Assembly (NCBI GenBank): GCA_900542005.1 | Contig: UQLW01000003.1 | Location: forward strand, 62,001-126,000 | Origin: an uncultured Eubacteriales bacterium | Lineage (GTDB): Bacteria; Bacillota; Clostridia; Christensenellales; UMGS416 | DNA length: 64,000 bases | Direction: 5' to 3' | Shown: positions 25,797 through 33,458 of the stretch, in pieces | How the letters are laid out: the number at the start of each line of letters is the position of its first letter | Position numbering within the stretch: the first letter of the stretch is position 1 | The notes under the pieces: model-generated | Seen by the model: the letters and a program-made list of their open reading frames with translations, nothing else | Told to the model about the DNA's origin: nothing | Database searches by the model: none | Translations under genes and position numbers: made by a program

Positions 25797-27446
25797 ATGA
25801 TCTTTTTTCTTGCGCTGGTGCAGCTTTTCTTTTCGGTGGTGATCGGGCTGTATTTTCTCAATCAGCTTAGAAGCCAGCGGGAGGGCAAAAACGCCAAAAG
25901 CCTGGATTCTGGCCGGGAGCGGGGACGGCTTCTGAAGATGCGGGAGATCCATCTGACCACGCCGCTTTCGGAGAAGGCCAGGCCCGGACGCCTGGATGAC
26001 GTCATCGGTCAGGAGGAAGGCATACGGGCGCTGAAGGCAGCGCTGTGCGGGCCCAACCCCCAGCATGTGATTATCTATGGCCCGCCGGGCATCGGCAAAA
26101 CCTGCGCGGCCCGGCTGGTCATGGCGCAGGCGAAGGCCAATCCTGATTCGCCCTTTGCCCAGAACGCGCCTTTTGTGGAGGTGGACGCCACCTGCCTCCG
26201 CTTTGATGAGCGCATGTTTGCCGATCCGCTGATCGGTTCGGTCCATGACCCCATATATCAGGGCTCCGGCGCCATGGGTGCGGCCGGCATCCCCCAGCCC
26301 AAGGAGGGGGCGGTAACCAAGGCCCACGGCGGCATCCTCTTCCTGGATGAAATCGGGGAGCTGCCGCCCAATCAGCTGAATAAGCTGCTTAAAGTGCTGG
26401 AGGACCGCAAGGTGATGCTGGAATCGGTCTATTACAGCCCCTCTAACCATAATATCCCCAGCTATATTCACGATATATTTGCCAACGGACTTCCGGCAGA
26501 TTTCCGGCTGGTAGGCGCGACGACCCGCAGCCCCCAGGATATCCCTGAGGCGCTGCGCAGCCGGTGCATGGAGGTGTTCTTTCGCCCCCTGAGCGCAAGG
26601 GAGATGGCAGACGTGGCCCAGCGGGCGGCGGCCCGCTCCGGCTTCTCGCTGGATGGGAGCTGTGCAAGCCTTGCGGCCCAATATGCCGGTAACGGACGCG
26701 ATGTGGTAAACCTGGTCCAGATGGCCGGAGGGATAGCCCAGGAGGAAGGGCGGGCTGCGATTACAGCGCAGGATATCCGGTTTGTGCTGCATGCGGTAGG
26801 CCGCGAAGCGGTAACGGAACGCCGCGAGGCGGAGCTGCTGCCCGGCGAGGTGCACGGCTTGGCGGTATTTGGTGCCAATATGGGCGCGGTGGTCCGCATT
26901 GAGGCGGCGGTGCTGCCGGCAGAGCCCGGGCAGGGGCGGCTCGTTGTCCAGGGGCTGGCAGAGCAGGAGCAGAGCAGCCTGCCGGGACGAAGCCTGGTCC
27001 GCAAGAGCACAGCGCTGTCATCGGCGGAAAATGCGGTGCTTGTGCTCCAAAAGGTTTTCGGGCTGCCGATGAAGGATTATGACGTTTACATCAACCTGCC
27101 GGGCGGCGCGCCGGTAGATGGCCCATCGGCAGGGCTGGCGCTGCTGACGGCCGTATATTCCGCCTACTGCGGGATCCCGGTGGACGGCAAAACGGCCATG
27201 ACCGGAGAAATATCCCTGACGGGCGCTGTGCTGCCGGTGGGCGGCGTGCCGGCAAAGGTGCGCGCCGCGCTGGACAAGGGCTTTGAGCGGGTGCTGGTGC
27301 CCGCAGCCAATGCCGATCTTCCTGAGCCGCAGGTGACCGCGGTCTCCACTGCCGCCCAGGCGCTGGAGCTCATGCTGGGCGGTGCGGCTTTGCCCGCGCC
27401 GCAGGTGCAGCCGGAGGGCGTGCTCAGCGCTCAGGGCACGGTCTAG
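25797..27446 (+). CDS. lonB: Forespore-type ATP-dependent protease LonB
   Basis: The 549-residue protein begins with a membrane helix (residues 2-20), then an AAA+ ATPase with Walker A GPPGIGKT at 95-102 and Walker B ILFLDEIGEL, then a Lon protease domain. The Ser-Lys dyad is S444 in DGPSAG and K487, spaced 43 as in other Lon enzymes. It lacks the long Lon N-domain and matches Bacillus LonB, a forespore protease. Position just before lon and engB repeats the Bacillus order. The sigma-G-like promoter upstream supports sporulation expression. A GGAGGAGG site lies before ATG 25797. Confidence 0.92.
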   Translation: MIFFLALVQLFFSVVIGLYFLNQLRSQREGKNAKSLDSGRERGRLLKMREIHLTTPLSEKARPGRLDDVIGQEEGIRALKAALCGPNPQHVIIYGPPGIGKTCAARLVMAQAKANPDSPFAQNAPFVEVDATCLRFDERMFADPLIGSVHDPIYQGSGAMGAAGIPQPKEGAVTKAHGGILFLDEIGELPPNQLNKLLKVLEDRKVMLESVYYSPSNHNIPSYIHDIFANGLPADFRLVGATTRSPQDIPEALRSRCMEVFFRPLSAREMADVAQRAAARSGFSLDGSCASLAAQYAGNGRDVVNLVQMAGGIAQEEGRAAITAQDIRFVLHAVGREAVTERREAELLPGEVHGLAVFGANMGAVVRIEAAVLPAEPGQGRLVVQGLAEQEQSSLPGRSLVRKSTALSSAENAVLVLQKVFGLPMKDYDVYINLPGGAPVDGPSAGLALLTAVYSAYCGIPVDGKTAMTGEISLTGAVLPVGGVPAKVRAALDKGFERVLVPAANADLPEPQVTAVSTAAQALELMLGGAALPAPQVQPEGVLSAQGTV

Positions 27447-27473
27447 CGTCGTGAAAGTCTTGGCCTGTATACA

Positions 27474-27502
27474 TTGCAATTATGCTCCCTTGCTGTTATA
27501 AT
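27474..27502 (+). promoter_or_regulatory. Vegetative promoter of lon
   Basis: TTGCAA (27474-27479) and TATAAT (27497-27502) are spaced by 17 bases. lon is thus expressed independently of lonB. No CIRCE or CtsR-type repeat is evident. Confidence 0.8.
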
Positions 27503-27550
27503 TTCTAATAGCTATCGACATCAATCGACGACAGTAATGGGGGATTTATT

Positions 27551-29875
27551 TTGACGGATAAGCTTACGATTATGCCGGTCATTGCCCTTCGGGGAATGAC
27601 CGCTTTTCCCTATATGCCCATGAGCTTTGATGTGGGCCGGCAGAAATCCATCCTGGCCCTGGAGGCGGCGCTGAACGACGACCAGCGGGTGCTGCTGGTG
27701 GCGCAGCGCGACGCGATGACCGATGACCCCGGGGAGGATGAGCTGTGCAGGTGGGGGACCATTGCGCGGATCAAGCAGGTGCTGCGGCCCAAGGATGATA
27801 ATCTCAAGGTGCTGATTGAGGGCCTGGAGCGGGCCGAACTCCAGGGCCTGGTGGAGCAGTCGCCCTACCTGATTGCCGCGGTAAGGCCCCACAAAGCGCC
27901 GGCGCCCCAGGGGGACGAGCGGGAAAAGGCCCAGATGCGCAGCGCGGTGAAGGCCTTTGAGGAGTTTGCTAACATGACCCGCCAGGTGATGCCGGCGGCG
28001 CTGCTGCAGGCAGCGGTGATCGAAAGCCCGGATCAGCTGGCCGACACGCTGATTATGCATACCCTGCACCAGCAGGATACGCTGCAATCGCTGTTGGAGG
28101 TGCTGGATCCCTGTGAGCGGCTGGAGCGGTTCCAGGTGGAGCTGCGCCAGGAGATGGAGCTTCTGGAGCTGGAGGCGGGCATCCAGGCCAGGGTGCAGGA
28201 GCGCATGGCCAAATACCAGAAGGAGGCCTTCCTCAACGAGCAGATGCGCGTGATCCGGCAGGAGCTGGGCCAGGGGGACGAGGAGGAGAACGCCCGGCTG
28301 CGGGAGCAGCTGGAGGCGCTGCCCATGCCGGAGGAGAGCCGGAAAAAGGTGCTGGAGGAGATGGACCGCCTGGAGCGGATGCCCAGCGGCCAGCCTGATG
28401 CCAACGTGATCCGGACCTGGCTGGAAACGGTCGCCCGGATGCCCTGGGGGATCTATACCGAGGACGCCCAGGATCTCGAGGCGGCGGAAGCAATTCTGAA
28501 TGAGGACCATGACGGACTGGACAAGGTAAAGGAGCGGGTATTGGAGTATTTGGCCGTCCACCAGCTGACCCAGTCGCTGAAGGGGCCGATCCTTTGCCTG
28601 GTGGGCCCTCCCGGCGTGGGTAAGACCTCTATCGCCCGGTCCATCGCCCGGTGCCTGAACCGTAAGTTTGTCCGCACCTCCCTGGGCGGCCTGCGGGACG
28701 AGGCGGAGCTGCGGGGGCACCGCCGCACCTATATCGGCGCGATTCCGGGACGGATCCTGTCGGGGATTGCCCAGGCCGGCAGCGCCAATCCCGTATGCCT
28801 GCTGGATGAAATCGATAAAATGCGCCATGACGCGCTGGGGGATCCGGCTTCCGCGATGCTGGAGATCCTGGACAGCGAGCAGAACCATGCCTTCCGCGAC
28901 CTTTATCTGGATATTCCCTTCGACCTGTCGCAGGTGCTGTTCCTGGCCACAGCCAACAGCCTGGAAAACGTGCCCCGCCCCCTTCTGGACCGTATGGAGG
29001 TGATCTCCATCGAGGGGTATACGCCCCAGGAAAAGCTGGCCATTGCCCGGCATCACCTGATCCCCAAGGCTGAGGCCGCCCATGGCCTGGCAGCGGGGAC
29101 GCTGGCGCTCCGCGATGAAACGGTCTATGGCATCATCAACGGCTACACCCGGGAGGCCGGCGTCAGGGCGCTGGAACGGGAGATCGGCAATATCTGCCGC
29201 AAGGCGGCCCGCGCGCAGGTGGCCCGGCCGGTCAAGCGGATCCGCATCACGCCGGATAAGCTGGAAAAGTACCTGGGGCCGGAGAGGGTATTCCCCAACG
29301 AGCTGGAGAAGGAGCCGATGCTGGGCATGGCGGTGGGCCTGGCCTATAACTCGGTGGGCGGCGATACGCTTTTGATCGAGGTCAATACCATGCCGGGCAG
29401 CGGCCAGCTTATCCTGACCGGGCGGCTTGGCGATGTGATGAAGGAGTCGGCCCGGGCTGCGATGACCTATATCCGCGCCCATGCGGCCCAGTTTAAGCTG
29501 CCGAAGGATTTCCATAAAAAGCTGGATATTCACGTGCATGTCCCCGAGGGCGCCACGCCCAAGGACGGCCCATCGGCGGGCATCACGATGGCGGTGGCGC
29601 TGCTTTCGGCGCTAAGCGGCCGGCGCGTACCCGCTGACCTGGCGATGACCGGCGAAATCACGCTCCGCGGGCGCGTGCTGCCCATCGGCGGGCTGAAGGA
29701 GAAGATGATGGCGGCCCATCGTGATGGGATCCGCAGGGTATTGATCCCCCGGGAGAACCAACGGGATCTGGATGATATCCCCATGGAAATCAAGCGGGAT
29801 ATTGAGGTAACGCCGGTGCACACACTGGACGAAGTCCTGCAGCACGCGCTGCTGGGAGAGGGGGAAGCGTCATAG
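27551..29875 (+). CDS. lon: ATP-dependent protease Lon
   Basis: The 774-residue cytoplasmic protease degrades misfolded and regulatory proteins. It has the N-terminal substrate domain (PVIALRGMTAFPYM start), a coiled-coil linker, the AAA+ module with Walker A GPPGVGKT and DEIDKM, and the C-terminal protease domain. S675 in DGPSAG and the second lysine of GGLKEK (K718) are the dyad. Length is normal for LonA. The start is TTG at 27551 with a GGGGG run upstream. The stop overlaps the apparent engB start, implying coupled translation. Confidence 0.95.
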   Translation: MTDKLTIMPVIALRGMTAFPYMPMSFDVGRQKSILALEAALNDDQRVLLVAQRDAMTDDPGEDELCRWGTIARIKQVLRPKDDNLKVLIEGLERAELQGLVEQSPYLIAAVRPHKAPAPQGDEREKAQMRSAVKAFEEFANMTRQVMPAALLQAAVIESPDQLADTLIMHTLHQQDTLQSLLEVLDPCERLERFQVELRQEMELLELEAGIQARVQERMAKYQKEAFLNEQMRVIRQELGQGDEEENARLREQLEALPMPEESRKKVLEEMDRLERMPSGQPDANVIRTWLETVARMPWGIYTEDAQDLEAAEAILNEDHDGLDKVKERVLEYLAVHQLTQSLKGPILCLVGPPGVGKTSIARSIARCLNRKFVRTSLGGLRDEAELRGHRRTYIGAIPGRILSGIAQAGSANPVCLLDEIDKMRHDALGDPASAMLEILDSEQNHAFRDLYLDIPFDLSQVLFLATANSLENVPRPLLDRMEVISIEGYTPQEKLAIARHHLIPKAEAAHGLAAGTLALRDETVYGIINGYTREAGVRALEREIGNICRKAARAQVARPVKRIRITPDKLEKYLGPERVFPNELEKEPMLGMAVGLAYNSVGGDTLLIEVNTMPGSGQLILTGRLGDVMKESARAAMTYIRAHAAQFKLPKDFHKKLDIHVHVPEGATPKDGPSAGITMAVALLSALSGRRVPADLAMTGEITLRGRVLPIGGLKEKMMAAHRDGIRRVLIPRENQRDLDDIPMEIKRDIEVTPVHTLDEVLQHALLGEGEAS

Positions 29876-30483
29876 AGATAAAAAAAGCCGTATTCCGGCA
29901 GTCCGTCTATGATCCCAGCCAGGTGAAGCTCCCGCCCAAGCCGGAAATCGCCCTGGTGGGGCGTTCCAATGTGGGTAAATCGTCGCTGATTAACGCGCTC
30001 TGCCGCCAGGGCAAGCTGGCCCGTGTCAGCGCGTCGCCGGGTAAGACGCGGCAGGTCAATTTCTTCGAGATCAACGAAGCCTTTTATCTGGTGGACCTGC
30101 CAGGCTATGGATTCGCCAAGGTTTCCCAGCAGGAGCAGGCCCGATGGGCTGGGATGATCGAAGGGTATTTATCCCGGTCGAAATCTCTGCGGCATCTGCT
30201 CTTTCTCATGGATATACGCCACGACCCAAGCCAGGGCGATATTCAGATGGCCTATTGGCTGCAGCACTATCAGATCCCCTGCACCATCGTGGCCACCAAG
30301 GCCGATAAGCTGACGCGCTCCCAGCGCAAGCTGAAGGCGGATAAGCTTTCCGACGCGGTGGGGATGACCTTCCGCACGCCGACCGTGGTATTTTCCGCCC
30401 AGGAGAAGCTGGGCATCCGGGAGCTGGAGCAGCGCATCGGTGAGATCCTGCAGCAGCCGGCTCCCCCGGACAGCGCAGGTTGA
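29872..30483 (+). CDS. engB: Ribosome biogenesis GTPase EngB, apparent AUA start
   Basis: The product is EngB/YsxC, the GTPase needed for large ribosomal subunit assembly. Motifs are G1 GRSNVGKS, G3 DLPGYG and G4 TKAD, plus the family segment KTRQVNFF. Homology to Bacillus YsxC continues upstream of the first conventional start (GTG 29923), through IKKAVFRQSVYDPSQ, to an ATA at 29872. That ATA overlaps the lon stop (ATAG) and has AGAGGGGGA upstream. No ATG, GTG or TTG lies in frame between them. Start at AUA gives 203 residues; start at GTG gives 186 and loses the first strand. Confidence 0.85.
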   Translation: MEIKKAVFRQSVYDPSQVKLPPKPEIALVGRSNVGKSSLINALCRQGKLARVSASPGKTRQVNFFEINEAFYLVDLPGYGFAKVSQQEQARWAGMIEGYLSRSKSLRHLLFLMDIRHDPSQGDIQMAYWLQHYQIPCTIVATKADKLTRSQRKLKADKLSDAVGMTFRTPTVVFSAQEKLGIRELEQRIGEILQQPAPPDSAG

Positions 30484-30501
30484 TTTCAGGTATACGGATA
30501 G

Positions 30502-30537
30502 AAAGAATGGGCGGCCCCTTGGGGCCGCCCATTCTTT
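30502..30537. terminator. Bidirectional terminator after engB
   Basis: A 17-bp perfect repeat (30502-30518 with 30521-30537) has A and T ends, suited to both converging genes. Confidence 0.85.
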
Positions 30538-30581
30538 GCAGTCTCCGTTGTTTCGATACCCGGTGTTTTTGCTTTTAAGCG

Positions 30582-32183
30582 TTATGAATCGAGCGCCGTC
30601 AAAAGCGCCTCGTAGGCGCGGTCAAAGGCGGCCGGATCGGTTTCATAATCGGTAAAGCTGCGCATGACCTGGTCCAGCAGGCGCTGGGCCTGGGCCGCAT
30701 CCCGATCCTTCAGCAGGTAGAGCAGCTCGCAATCCTCGGCGCCGGAGCGCATCTGCTCGGCGCGGAGCGACATCCAGGGCCCCGCTTCATCGCCGGGATA
30801 GCAGATATGGGTATCCCCAGGCGGAAGCAGCGTATGCCCGTCGTTGATGACGGCATTGGCATATTCATAGACGTCCGGCTGATCCTGCTGCCAGCAGTTA
30901 AAGCCCCAGTGCAGATAGCCCTCCAGGTTATAGCGGAAATTGCCCCAATGGAGCAGGCGGGTGCGCAGAAGCTCCAGATCCAGCATTCGGTTCAGATACT
31001 GCCCCCCGGGACCGCAGGCCGTATAGAACCAAAGGGCATCGCCCTCGGCGCGCAGGGCCTCGAAGGCGTCCCGCTGCGCTTCGTAGTCGGAATTCAGCGG
31101 GATAAAATAATCGACCGCGCCGCGAAGCTCCGGGTGGACCACGGCGTCAAAAATCTTCATGCCGGGCATGAATTTGCGCACCACGCCGGCCAGGATACGG
31201 TAGTTGTCAATCATGTTGCTGGCGGGCTCATCCCCCAGATGCTGTACCGCGCAGTCATACCAGCCATGCTCCCGCAGGAAAGCCGCCCACTGAGGCAAAA
31301 ACTGCGCCAGGAAATGGTACCCCTCCGGCGTATCGCCATAGATGATACGGCCCTTCGGCCGGTAGAAGAGATAATAGGCCTCGTTGGTCACATAATTTTT
31401 CCCAAAGATATGCCCCAGCTCCAGGGTAGTGAAGCCCTCCTCCAGCACCATGCGGATAAAGCGTTCCATGCGGCTGAAATCAAAGGCGTATTGTCCGGGG
31501 GCCGGTTCCGTGACGGTAATAAGCGCCAGCGAAAGCAGATAATGGGTCTGGCGGGTGCGGCGCATCAGCCGCATCATCCGGCGCATCATCTCCATCCAGG
31601 CATCGCTGCCGAGCTCCAATCCATAGCGGCTGGCCATGTTGGAGGGGTCGCACCAATTGGTGATGGAAAGCCGGCCCTTTTGAGGGATGCGCGCCTGATG
31701 CACGGTGATGGTGAGCGTAAGCTCCTGGGTCTGGCTGCCACAGCGGACCGTGAGTGGACCGCTGTATAGGCCGGGCTTGCTATCCTCGGGGATGGGGAAG
31801 GCTAGATAGAGCGCGGTGACAGCGCCGTCAGCGATATTCCCTCCCCGGGCAAAGGGCATGAGCGCATCAAAAACCCGGAAGGGGGCCTGGCGGGTGGTCC
31901 AGGCGGAGGTATCCGTCCCCGGAGCGGCAGCGAAGGTATCAGCGCCGTAAGCGTTGGTATTGTACTGACAGCGGACATCCTTTAGCCGATACTGCTCCGG
32001 CTGCGGCAGGCTGCCCCCGCAGGTTATCTCCAGCGTATCGCCGGGCCGGGAGCCATCGAGAAAGAGCTGGACGGCCGCATAGCCGCCACGGGCCGCGTGC
32101 AGGGATGCTTCCGGGCTTTGGCTGGTATACCGGAAGACGTCGGGATAGATCCATTCGTTGCTGGAAACAAAAAACGCGTTCAT
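30582..32183 (-). CDS. DUF4091 domain protein, glycoside-hydrolase-like
   Basis: The 533-residue protein has an N-terminal beta-rich half and a C-terminal DUF4091 domain. Typical DUF4091/GH123-like segments are seen: QHLGDEPASN, YFIPLNSDY, the WFYTACGPGGQYLNR stretch, and LEGYLHWGFNCW followed by YPGDEAGPWMSLRAEQMRSGAEDCELL. The family is linked to carbohydrate breakdown; the acidic DEP and GAEDCE residues are candidate catalytic groups. No signal peptide is seen, so it may act on imported oligosaccharides. ATG 32183 is chosen because GGGAGG lies 7 bases before it; the ATG at 32189 is too close. Confidence 0.8.
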   Translation of the reverse strand: MNAFFVSSNEWIYPDVFRYTSQSPEASLHAARGGYAAVQLFLDGSRPGDTLEITCGGSLPQPEQYRLKDVRCQYNTNAYGADTFAAAPGTDTSAWTTRQAPFRVFDALMPFARGGNIADGAVTALYLAFPIPEDSKPGLYSGPLTVRCGSQTQELTLTITVHQARIPQKGRLSITNWCDPSNMASRYGLELGSDAWMEMMRRMMRLMRRTRQTHYLLSLALITVTEPAPGQYAFDFSRMERFIRMVLEEGFTTLELGHIFGKNYVTNEAYYLFYRPKGRIIYGDTPEGYHFLAQFLPQWAAFLREHGWYDCAVQHLGDEPASNMIDNYRILAGVVRKFMPGMKIFDAVVHPELRGAVDYFIPLNSDYEAQRDAFEALRAEGDALWFYTACGPGGQYLNRMLDLELLRTRLLHWGNFRYNLEGYLHWGFNCWQQDQPDVYEYANAVINDGHTLLPPGDTHICYPGDEAGPWMSLRAEQMRSGAEDCELLYLLKDRDAAQAQRLLDQVMRSFTDYETDPAAFDRAYEALLTALDS

Positions 32184-32302
32184 GATCATACCTCCCTATG
32201 CATCGGGCTATGATAAGGATAGTATTGCGTATTTGCGCTCAATATGCAAGAGGGTAGGGCAAGAATGGGAAAAAATTGATGGGCGTGCACTCCCAAAAGC
32301 CA

Positions 32303-32332
32303 AAGCCCGCGCGGCTTGGAGCGCGCGGGCTT
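32303..32332. terminator. GC-rich terminator-like hairpin
   Basis: An 11-bp hairpin (32303-32313 with 32322-32332) lies just downstream of the small minus-strand gene and is followed there by TTTGGCTTTT. Confidence 0.7.
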
Positions 32333-32347
32333 CGGGCGCGGCCTTGG

Positions 32348-32542
32348 TTAAGGCTCGTCGTCGTTGTCCAGCGGCCGGCGTTTATCCTTGCAATTGAAAA
32401 GCGGGATAACCGGCGACGGGCTGGCGGTCGGAGAACCGGGGAAGAAGTCGGGAGGCACAGGCAGCAGCTTATCCCAGCGGTTCAGCGTCGTGCGGCTTCG
32501 GTACAGCTCAGGATCATGGGGATCTTCGTCATAGGGACGCAT
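32348..32542 (-). CDS. Small acidic, proline-rich protein, unrecognised
   Basis: The 64-residue product is hydrophilic, with an acidic start (MRPYDEDPHDPE), a proline-rich centre and a charged end (DKRRPLDNDDEP). It has no membrane segment or known motif, so I cannot name a function. Support for a real gene is the GAGG 8 bases before ATG 32542 and a terminator-like hairpin right after the stop. It could still be a chance frame. Confidence 0.5.
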   Translation of the reverse strand: MRPYDEDPHDPELYRSRTTLNRWDKLLPVPPDFFPGSPTASPSPVIPLFNCKDKRRPLDNDDEP

Positions 32543-32682
32543 CACAATCACCTCGAGCCTATTGTGCTTCTAGGCTGCGAAATGATACTTTGTAAAAGCT
32601 GGGCCCTTCACGGATTTTAAATTTTACATATAGGGAAGGGATGGCCGGTGAAACGCAGCAGGCGGATCTTTAGGCAGGGAGC

Positions 32683-33216
32683 CTATGGTTTGCAGACCTT
32701 GCAGGGGGTATAGCCCTGGGCAACCGCGCGATCCTTTGCGATGGCGTGCGCGCTCTTTTTCAGATAGCGGCAGCCGCTGCGGTGATATTTTTCGCCGGTA
32801 TCGGTGATGTATACGGTTTGCCCGGACTCCGGCTCCTGAGCCGCCAGGGTGGTTGCGGCGCGGGGCGTCGTAGCCTTTGTTGCGGTGGTAGCCTTTGCTG
32901 TGGTGGCTTTAGCTGTAGGGGTAGTTTTTGTGGGGGCTGCAGCTTCCGGACTGGATTTCGCTTCTTTGGGGACCAGGGCCGCAGAGGATGGAACTGTCGC
33001 CTTCACGGGCATAGAAGCGGCGGATTCGTCCTCCTGCTGCGCTGTCGTTCGCATTGGCACGGGCGTGGTTGATTGGGCCGCAGCGGAGGGGGACGCAGAC
33101 GGTGAAGGCGCGGTAATGGTAGCCGAGACGGTAGTGGATGAGCCGGTTAGGCTGCTGCAAGCAGAAAGCATACAACATAGCAGCAGGGCGGCGGTTATGG
33201 CGGCGAATCTTTTCAT
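32683..33216 (-). CDS. Lipoprotein with Thr/Ala-rich linker and Cys-containing C-terminal domain
   Basis: The 177-residue protein has a textbook lipoprotein signal (LSAC, cysteine 20). It is followed by about 110 residues of S, T, A and P with repeats of AKATT/TKATT, typical of an extended wall-spanning linker. The last 45 residues form a small domain, TVYITDTGEKYHRSGCRYL to YTPCKVCKP, with three cysteines and a histidine. This resembles the small metal-binding domain found at the C-terminus of some secreted nucleases. Function is unknown. The ATG at 33216 has AAAGGAG upstream. It is a single-gene unit. Confidence 0.8.
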   Translation of the reverse strand: MKRFAAITAALLLCCMLSACSSLTGSSTTVSATITAPSPSASPSAAAQSTTPVPMRTTAQQEDESAASMPVKATVPSSAALVPKEAKSSPEAAAPTKTTPTAKATTAKATTATKATTPRAATTLAAQEPESGQTVYITDTGEKYHRSGCRYLKKSAHAIAKDRAVAQGYTPCKVCKP

Positions 33217-33378
33217 TTCAAACTCCTTTGATTCATGGATAAAAGTATTATAGGATCAAAAGAGCTAAAAATGGCGATTTACGAGAAACTGCGACATCAA
33301 TGCGAATCGCGGCGCAGCGACAGCCCCTACTCCGGGAAGGGGGCAGGAAAACCACGGCGGAAGCGTGAGCGGGCAGAA

Positions 33379-33423
33379 AAAGCCCCCGGCCATCGGGCGA
33401 TTGCTCGATGAACCGGGGGCTTT
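33379..33423 (-). terminator. Terminator of the PFOR gene
   Basis: A long hairpin has outer arms AAAGCCCCCGG/CCGGGGGCTTT (33379-33389 with 33413-33423) and an inner CATCG/CGATG stem. It has a T run on the minus strand. Confidence 0.85.
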
Positions 33424-33458
33424 CTATGCAATAGGATATACGAGGGATTTGTCCAGGA

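Noticed and set aside
27521..29539. A 672-codon open frame antisense to lon
   Set aside because: It lies opposite an unmistakable lon gene and lacks recognisable domains.
32863..32937. Repeat array suggesting CRISPR or other tandem DNA repeat
   Set aside because: The near-repeats encode the AKATT linker of the lipoprotein and show no spacer structure. No CRISPR array was found in the window.
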